A stretch of 64,000 bases of DNA from Cycas panzhihuaensis (Eukaryota > Cycadophyta), in contig CM041465.1 of assembly GCA_023213395.1 (NCBI GenBank), forward strand, positions 3,534,001 to 3,598,000, written 5' to 3'. The notes below the pieces were generated by a model. That model had not been told where the DNA came from. It made no database searches and worked only from the letters and a program-made list of their open reading frames with translations. Position numbers and translations under genes: made by a program. This document shows, one piece after another, positions 57,079 through 64,000 of this stretch (within the stretch, counting starts at the first letter, position 1; each line of letters starts with the position of its first letter).

Positions 57079-59667
57079 TGTTTCCCAGCTTCCAGGAATG
57101 GATACGGAATCACCGACTCAGGTAAGTGCAGGTATGTTTCTCGTATTATCATCGCTTTCTTTTTATTGGGTGTTTGCTTGCATATCTGCATGTGTATGAC
57201 TTTGTGGGTGACCTTGTAGTCATCCATACTTATTTTAGCCTATGACGACTATAGCAGGGGCACACTCCCAACGAGTGTGGTACCCTGGTGACCACATTAC
57301 TTCCCGCATCTGCCCTCCTCACTCCAGGATCCACTAGGTTTGCACCACTTCTGCCCGTGTGATGACTCATCATCGTTTGGACAACTTGCCACCCCAGTCG
57401 AGCCCTACTTTTGCTCCCTTGGACCCGTTTGTTGGCATGTTTACCACCGGGTAGGTGTTCTAGCTTCCCATTAGTCCTTTCGGTCATATTCCCCCAGCCT
57501 AGACTGGTTGGTGGGCCCCATTTTTAGCTCCAGGTGTGTCTGTGAAATTTTCGTGATCAGATCACGAAATATCCGTGGTACGCAGATTTGCGTGACTGTC
57601 TCAGATTATTTTTAAAAATCCGCCGTGGTAATTTCGCATTTATTGCGAAACTACCACGTGGTTCACGCCTTGATTCTCTCCCAGCCGCGCCCTAATTGCT
57701 CGCTTTAGGGTTTTGCTTGAGTACTTAAACCATTTTTGACTCATTTTTAGGATCTTTTTTTTTTGGCTCACTTTTGGTATTGCTCTCTAAGGAAACAGCT
57801 CCTGCTTTGCTCTTATCTACTGTCTGCTGCTGCAACTGGACCTGCACCCCTCCTACAGTGCCCAACTCTCCTTGGACGTGGCTGAGACATTCTCCCAGCC
57901 CCTCAAACGCCTTGGAGAGGGCCCCTTTGGAGTGGTTTCTAGTTGATCTTTGCCCTGGCAGTCCACTAGTGCCCCAAGTGCAGGTGTTTCCCATCACATC
58001 TCCGTAGCAGGGTCTCAAACCTGCTCTACTTTAGATCTGGGCTAATTTCTCAGCCCCTCTTCACTGCTCCTTGGCTGAGGCAAACCCCTTGCCTCCCCTT
58101 TTCAGGTATTCTTTGTTTTATATTGGTTTTCTTGTGATATTTATGCTCAAGCTTATTTGCTCTTGCTTGTTTCTTGAGAGTTTGTTTTCTGTCCTTTTTA
58201 TGGGTTGTTCTACTACTCTTTTGTGCTTCTTGCCTGCGTTTGCTGCTCAAGGCAGCGACGTTGGGGGATAGCATAGGTTTTGGAGAGGAGCTGGGTGGAT
58301 TCCGTACCACCTTCCACGCTCCCTAAGTGGCTCTAAGCCCTCCAAAGCCTCCCTCTCGCCCTGTGCTAACCTTGGCTTGCAAACAAGGGTTTGTAGGCCC
58401 TCTTTTGGCCGCCCAAACCAGCGCCATCACAAGTTGCAGCGCTGATTTAGGGCCCTTTGCTCAGGTTTGGGCAACACTCATAAGTCCCAATCACTAGTCC
58501 TTGTTTCGCTTTCTCCCCAGCTGCCCGATTTGCTCCTTATAGCATCCCGGTTCGCCGTGGGCTTTCTTGGGCCTCTCTTTGCCCCTTTGCTGCCATTTTC
58601 CAGCCCTTGCTCTTGGCCTTGTCCTCGTTGCCTTATGGCTCTTGAGGGGAGGTTAGGGCATCATTTGCGGGAGGTAGGCCACTCTGAGGCTTACCCAATC
58701 ATTTACTCTCACCTTGGTCGCTCTCTTTTGGCACTTTCATTGTTGGATTAGCACTAACACATGTATATTCATATTCTCGTTTATGTTATTTAGGCATATA
58801 TTGTTAGAATTTTGTGTTGCATGTTAGTGTTCTTGCTTCGGGAAGGGAGAGACCGCTATTGCTTGCAGGTATTTGGAAGCGTGGAGAGCATCGCCCGTTG
58901 GCCTCGTTATCGGTAAGCACCTTTGCATGCGTTATATTTTTATGTTGTTTCATTTATTAGTTAGCACTTCCTTTCTTTCTTTGGTCTCGCGTTTGATTTT
59001 TCGGGGAAGGTAAGGAAGCCCCCTCTTTCGCCCACCGCAACATCTCGCATCCACCATGTTGCGCGGAGTGGTTTAGTGCTCCTCGAGAAGGCTTCCGTCA
59101 CAGATGCCCTCGGCCCAGGTGGACGTCTCACTCCCTCTCGCTACCTCTTTTTTGCCTTTTATTTCTCTCTTAGTAACTAGCACATTGAAAGATAAAAGGA
59201 AAAATTTGGTTTGGTATTTGTTGGGTTTCATTTATCTTGTTACATGTATCTTTACTATTTGTAAGAAAGATTGTAGGAGCCTTCTTTCCCCTACCTTTCC
59301 CTCTCTCTCCTTAACCACACAAGTCCTTTGCCTCCCGCATCACTTGTGTACCCGGTTAGGTTGTGTAGGCATACTCTTGGCCTATTTCCATTAGGTCCTC
59401 TCTTCCCCCCTTCTGGCCACCCAAGGGTGGGAGAGTCCTGTCTCTAGGTCAACCCGGGTTTGCCTTACGCATCTTCACCCCTTGCTCGAAGCAGTGAAGG
59501 ACCACCTAATAGTAGCCATACTCCATTGCAGATCCTGAACTCGTGCTCCGGCGTATGGGGCGCTCTGCATGATAGTTACTCCCCTTTTAGGTTCCACCTT
59601 CAATATTCTCACCACCCACTCACTCCACACCTACTAGTCAGGTAGTTATCCCGTAGACGCGCGTCCA
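57079..59667 (+). repeat. 3' LTR of Tat element 2
   Basis: 2589 bases ending GCGCGTCCA before GATGG. Donor-like CAG/GTAAGT at 57119-57127; hairpin 57261-57279; an 11-base inverted repeat with one mismatch around TTTAT at 57628-57654 just before the G-box CACGTG (57655-57660). A short exon-like piece (about 58871-58911) lies between TTGCTTGCAG and GTAAGCACC. It pairs with 34301-36865. Confidence 0.92.
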
Positions 59668-61417
59668 GATGGGATAGAGAAGGAGCTTGTTTCTTCCTTC
59701 CTTTAATAAGATGAATTACTTTCATCTCCTTAAAGGGTTGATTTTGACAAAGACTATTAACACACAACTTGGTGTTAATCACATACTCCAATGATCTAAT
59801 GGAAGAAGTTAAGTAATTATAGGTGGACTCAGGATGGGAGGTCTTAGTTATTTGAATGGTTTCATTAGAGGGAATAGATTTCCCAACCTTCTATATACCT
59901 GCCTAAGTTTCAAAGATTTCTAAAGCTAAACATTGATCAACAATTTCCTTGTAGGTTTGAGGACCAAGCTTAAGCATTTCAAGATGCACTTAAAGCATTA
60001 ATAAATAGATCAAAAAGGAGACTAGGATCAAGATGTGAATGACAAGCATGTACTTGGTCTTGGAACCTTCTTATAAAATCCCTAGAAGTTTCATCATGAC
60101 TTTGCTTAATAAATAGAAGAAATTTGATGCCAGATTCAAAAGGTATCCCTACATCAAAATAATTGATAAAAGAATCAACTAGTTATTGAAATGAGAGAAT
60201 AAAAGCTAAGGAAAGTTAATAAAACTATTTCAAGTCATCACCTTAAAGTGATTTAGGAAATAAATGCATCATGATGTAATCATATAACATAAAATCCACA
60301 CAAGCAAGTGAAATTGCTTGTATATGAAAAGTTGGGTCTTGGGAGGAGTTAGCCAAAAATTTAGGTAACTTAAGAAGGAATGGAGGCATCAAGGATAATA
60401 AGACCTCATATGGAAACAAAGATTTCATGTAGTTTAGAAAAGATTTTCTTGGCCTTATCATGGTGGAATATTGAGGTAAAGGTGATGGATATGGAGTGCT
60501 AGAAGGGACAAGTTATTGTTATGAGGAAAAGAATGGGATGGAGGAGTGGATGAAGGATTAAACCAAGATGTGGGATTAACTATAGAATTAGTTTGTTACA
60601 TGGGATATTGAGGAAGAATGAGGTTGAATAAAGGAAAAGAGGTTTGTTGTGGAGCTAATTTTTGAACTTAAGATGATAAAGTAGGATTGACTACTTCAAA
60701 CATAAGGATAAATAGGATGGATACAAGGGATATGTTGAGAAGAGTCATCTACATTAAGTGCTCTAGGAGAAAAAGTATGAGGTCTAACACCTTATGGCAT
60801 AACTCTATGGGATAAGTGAATTGATAATTGAGTTGAAGATGCAATAAGGTAAGAAAAGGTTACCCTAGTAGGATAGGAATGAATAGGTTATGAAGTTGAT
60901 GAAGTAAACCTCTTTGATAAGAGGCAGGAGCATGAGAAAAACTAAGGTTACCTTGGATAGGTGTGGTAGAGGTACCCTCATGTGTAAAAGGTACCACATA
61001 AGGAGAATGGATCCAAGATTAAAATCTAGAAGATGAAGGAAGAGGCTGAGAATGAACTGACTTATAATCTTCAACCTCCCATAAAGTAGGAAATAAGGCC
61101 TTGGTAAAGGAGGATGATCGAGTGGCATCTGAAGAAACTAAAGGTTCAACTTGTATTGAATCATACTCGTCATACAATATATCAAATTAATGGTGTTGTG
61201 GAGAGGATATCATAGTATAAGTCTCTAGATAGAAATGATCTTGATATACAAGCATGTAAAGAGGAGCAGGGACCCTAGTAAGAATGGGCTCATAATAAGA
61301 TGGGTGTGCTTTAGTAAGAAGCATTTCTTCTTATACAAAAGAAGGATTTATGAGAGAAGCATCACCATGGAATTAAGAGGGGTCTAGGTATCTTTGTTCC
61401 ATGTGGTGAGCCTTCAT
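59668..61417 (-). mobile_element. old Tat element 0, gag part
   Basis: Minus strand, AT-rich. Near 60000-60190 it reads FINYFDVGIPFESGIKFLL and SHDETSRDFIRRFQDQ, clearly the Retrotrans_gag core of the family (compare GHDEMNRDFVRRFHD). Near 59680-59850 it reads SIRSLEYVINTKLCVNSL and KKQAPSL, matching the Gag middle just before the knuckle that resumes at 34300. So the two halves are one element split by element 2. The N-terminal gag to about 61400 is Pro/Ser-rich and heavily broken. The first five bases (GATGG) are the right copy of the target duplication. Confidence 0.82.
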
Positions 61418-62089
61418 CACATATTAGAGAGGGATATAACCCTCTATCGTATGAGGTTTAAGAGGATTTATGGAAATAAAGATAGGAATAAAGGGATAAA
61501 TATTATATATACCCCACTCTATTGTAATGATGATAAGGATAATGATATGATATGATGTTTTTTGGAACCCTTCATTCTTCTTTATCTTATTTCTTCCATG
61601 TCTCTTTATATTTCTCTATATTGATTGGTTACAGGATTAGTCATATAACAAGTGATATCAAAGCTATTTTTTGATCCATACAAGAGCTAGGGATCTATTT
61701 CTTGGCTAATTTTTAAAGGGTTTTTTGAATATAAAAGTTCTACTCATTAAGAGTAAAAACATAATATTTTTAAATAAAAAATAGAGAATTTGAGACAAAA
61801 GGCCCATGCTATAAATTTTAAGTGGTCATAGTGCTTCTTTTGGTAAAAAATTATAGAAATTATAGTACATTTAATTTCAGTCTACTTTTTAGTCAATGTA
61901 TTTTTGGGATAGATTTGCAAGCTCAAGTTCAAAGAACCATAACTTTATCTATAGGTATCCAAATGACCTCAAATATTTCTTTATTCTATGAATTTTTTAA
62001 TTTACTTCCTAATGGAAGTGGTTTGAGGTCAATCAAAGATTGAAGCAAAACATTATTAGCATCTTAATAGCAAGTACTATTGTAATCCT
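61418..62089 (+). mobile_element. copia fragment E (LTR and leader)
   Basis: TATTAGAGAGGGATATAACC at 61418 looks like a copia LTR start (TGTTAG with one change), and the piece ends CATATAACA at 61650. Two bases later TGATATCAAAGC (61653-61664) matches the initiator-Met primer site at 10 of 12 bases. A leader typical of copia elements follows (AGGTATCCAAATGACCTCAA at about 61953). It is cut at 62089 by copia C copy 2. The LTR would be short, about 233 bases. Confidence 0.5.
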
Positions 62090-62465
62090 TGTTAATGTGG
62101 AAGTTAATTATTAAGCCACTTAATTAATATTAATGTGGTTTAATTAATAAAAAAGGTGTGAAGCCCAAAGGTGTGACTTATTCAGAGGGTCACAACCCTA
62201 ATTGAGTGACACCTCTTGGTAGAGTATAAATGTCTTAAGGCCTTGTATATTCAACATCCAAGATCATTGTATCAATCCATTGTGCAATAATCAAAGGGAT
62301 CCATCAAGGATCCTTTTGTGGTGGGTTTTTTTCTTGAAAGGGTTTACCCACGTAAATTCTATGTATTGTGCATCTATTTTCTGTGTGTATATTTATTTGA
62401 TTGCTTTGTATGGTAAAAGATTTTATGGTTGGGAATATTTGTATATAATTTCATGTTCTTGAATA
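62090..62465 (+). repeat. LTR of copia C copy 2
   Basis: Starts TGTTAATGTGGAAGTTAATT and matches 14096-14458, with GAGTATAAA (TATA-like) near 62222 and the palindrome GATCCATCAAGGATCC near 62299. Ends at the primer site. Confidence 0.85.
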
Positions 62466-62477
62466 TGGTATCAAAGC
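62466..62477 (+). promoter_or_regulatory. primer-binding site of copia C copy 2
   Basis: TGGTATCAAAGC, one change from the initiator-Met primer site. Confidence 0.85.
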
Positions 62478-63069
62478 CATAGGATCCTATACAACTAAAG
62501 CTTGATGTTGAGCAAGGCAATGAGATCGTTGGTTACTAGATAATACCTCTAACCCAAGACAAGTCTTAAGGGTCCATTAACCTCAACAATGTGAAGAAGC
62601 AGGTACATCATATTAGTGATGGTTGAAGTAGTGAAGATCACTATTCAACAGAGTGTAAGGGTTATTGGAGTCAAATTCAGGCATGAAGACCATGATCATG
62701 GTTGGAGTTAGCTCGTTGGGGGCCATTCGAAGTAGGTTGAAGATCTGTTATAGAGATTGATGCCTGTAGAGCACACACTGATGGTGATTTAGTGACTTTA
62801 AGGATAGCCAAGTGTATGTACATGTAAGTTCATTATATTTCTCATCAAAATACCTTAAAAATTGATAAAAAAGGGGCCACTTTTAGTATTGCTTGTTATC
62901 AAACCTCTTTGCAGCACTGTTGGACATGATTGGAGCTTGTAATTGGCAGTTTTCTATCTAAATATAAGTGTTAGGTTGAGTTCACAATAGTAGAAGGCTA
63001 TTTTATTGAAGTTTTCTTTTTGTATTTATGAGAATATTAGAGAATTGTGTGCATAAACTAAGCTTAGAA

Positions 63070-63330
63070 TAGCCGAGGTTGGTCAGGCACTTATTATTAT
63101 GCTTAGGCATGTTTGAGAGCTAGTTGGGCCATTTTTCTACTATTTTGGCTCCATTAAGTGTTGGATGGGTAGAATTTATAGTGGATGCTTGCTATTTGAG
63201 GTTGACTAGGTGCTCATACACGTTGGTTGAGTTTTCTCTCTACTATCTTGGCTTCCTCTAGTGTTGATTGGGCACTTTTGTACGCTAGTTAAGCATATTT
63301 TCATGTTGATTGAGCATATTCAAAGGGTCC
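63070..63330 (+). repeat. degenerate minisatellite in copia C leader, copy 2
   Basis: Repeated TTGGTYAGGCACTT-like motifs every 30-45 bases, the counterpart of 15060-15470. Confidence 0.55.
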
Positions 63331-63923
63331 TAGATTGTGTTTAGGTTGTATACTAGGTATAGGGGTGAGTGCAGATTTGTTTTATCCATCATTGGTATGG
63401 CCATAAATAGTGCTCATTATAACTGCCACATTTAACTATTAGAGTTGCCCTTCGAGCAAAAGGTTATACCTTTTGGAATATGCCTTTTGGCATATACCCC
63501 TCAAAGAGATATATACCATTGATTTATCATATTTTTCCATAGTGTGAAGTAGTTAAAGCATTCTAGACCCTTTGTAAGGCTATTTGGAGTGTTTTTAGTT
63601 TGTTAGGAGTATAGATCAAGGAGATTTTTTGTGATTTTGAATTGGAGACTGTGTACTATATCCATGTAGAGCCATCCTTTATTCCTAGAGCATCATTTTG
63701 AGTGCCTTAAGGGTCAATTTTGACACCTTTTAAAGGTATTTAAGGTTGTTTATTGACGGTTAAGGAGGCGTAAATAGTCAGTGGCTCACTTAACATGGGT
63801 ATAGTTAGTGTTGGGTGCCTTTGGAAGTATGCTCATGAGGTAGAGGAGGACATAGGGGTGCATTTTTTCTTGCAAACATTTGTTTTGGTATCATTTAACC
63901 TATATTGAAGTCTGTTTCTCGAG

Positions 63924-64000
63924 ATGAAGCACATTATGCCCAAAGTTATCTTCAATGATAACAATTTCAGCGAGTGGAAGGCCAATATGGAACTTATTCT
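63924..64000 (+). CDS. copia C gag, N-terminus (partial)
   Basis: ATG at 63924-63926 opens MKHIMPKVIFNDNNFSEWKA, matching the gag start of copy 1 at 16196. The conserved W of the copia Gag start is present. Cut by the window end after about 25 codons; open so far. Confidence 0.8.
   Translation, partial: MKHIMPKVIFNDNNFSEWKANMELI

Larger units (their letters stand above)
34301..59667 (+). mobile_element. Tat-type element 2 (outer), RT-deleted and interrupted
   Basis: LTRs at 34301-36865 and 57079-59667 with GATGG duplications. Its own sequence is about 12.2 kb; the rest is inner element 3, inserted in the leader at 36918/50124. Internal order: primer site, gag, protease, spacer fused to integrase, antisense coiled-coil frame, aRNH, polypurine tract. 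RT and the first RNase H are deleted. Its frames are longer and its CAG/CTG sites more complete than in the younger copies. Confidence 0.92.
62090..64000 (+). mobile_element. Ty1/copia family C, copy 2 (cut by window end)
   Basis: LTR 62090-62465, primer site 62466-62477, leader 62478-63923 and gag from 63924. Same order and sequence words as 14096-16690. The element runs off the right edge, so its state is unknown. Confidence 0.85.

Overview
The window is plant nuclear DNA made almost entirely of LTR retrotransposons. I see no host protein gene, rRNA gene, tRNA gene or CRISPR array that I can support. Evidence for a plant: Ty1/copia elements with the initiator-tRNA primer site (TGGTATCAGAGC), Ty3/gypsy elements of the non-chromoviral Tat type with 2.5 kb LTRs and an extra archaeal-type RNase H, deep nesting, and decay rich in C-to-T changes. 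I cannot name the species; a large, repeat-rich seed-plant genome fits best.

Layout. 1-5811: old Ty1/copia element A (minus strand), cut by the window edge. 6947-12293: decayed full-length copia element B (plus) with two LTRs. 14096-16690: 5' end of copia family C copy 1 (LTR, primer site, repetitive leader, gag). 16691-18917: degenerate sequence, partly GA-rich. 18918-19151 and 30079-30239: halves of a copia-type LTR split by Tat element 1 (minus, 19152-30073, target duplication GGAGG). 30240-34300 and 59668-61417: two halves of a very old, AT-rich Tat element 0 (minus). Between them sits outer Tat element 2 (plus, 34301-59667, target duplication GATGG), and inside the leader of element 2 sits inner Tat element 3 (plus, 36919-50123, target duplication GGTTT). 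61418-62089: copia fragment E. 62090-64000: copia family C copy 2, cut by the window end.

The Tat family has the order LTR - primer site - gag (with CHHC knuckle) - protease - spacer - RT - RNase H - integrase - intergenic block - archaeal-type RNase H (separate 3' frame) - LTR. Only inner element 3 still holds RT and the first RNase H. Elements 1 and 2 lost them by different deletions, and no RT is recognisable in element 0, yet every copy keeps gag, protease and the 3' RNase H or their remains. Element 2 also keeps part of an antisense coiled-coil frame between integrase and the 3' RNase H. These elements could in principle be mobilised only by a full-length relative; that is inference.

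Caution: the younger Tat copies (1 and 3) carry more small frame-breaking indels than the older outer copy, often at C-N-G sites. Part of the apparent gene damage may be sequencing error at methylated sites, so frame status there should not be over-read.
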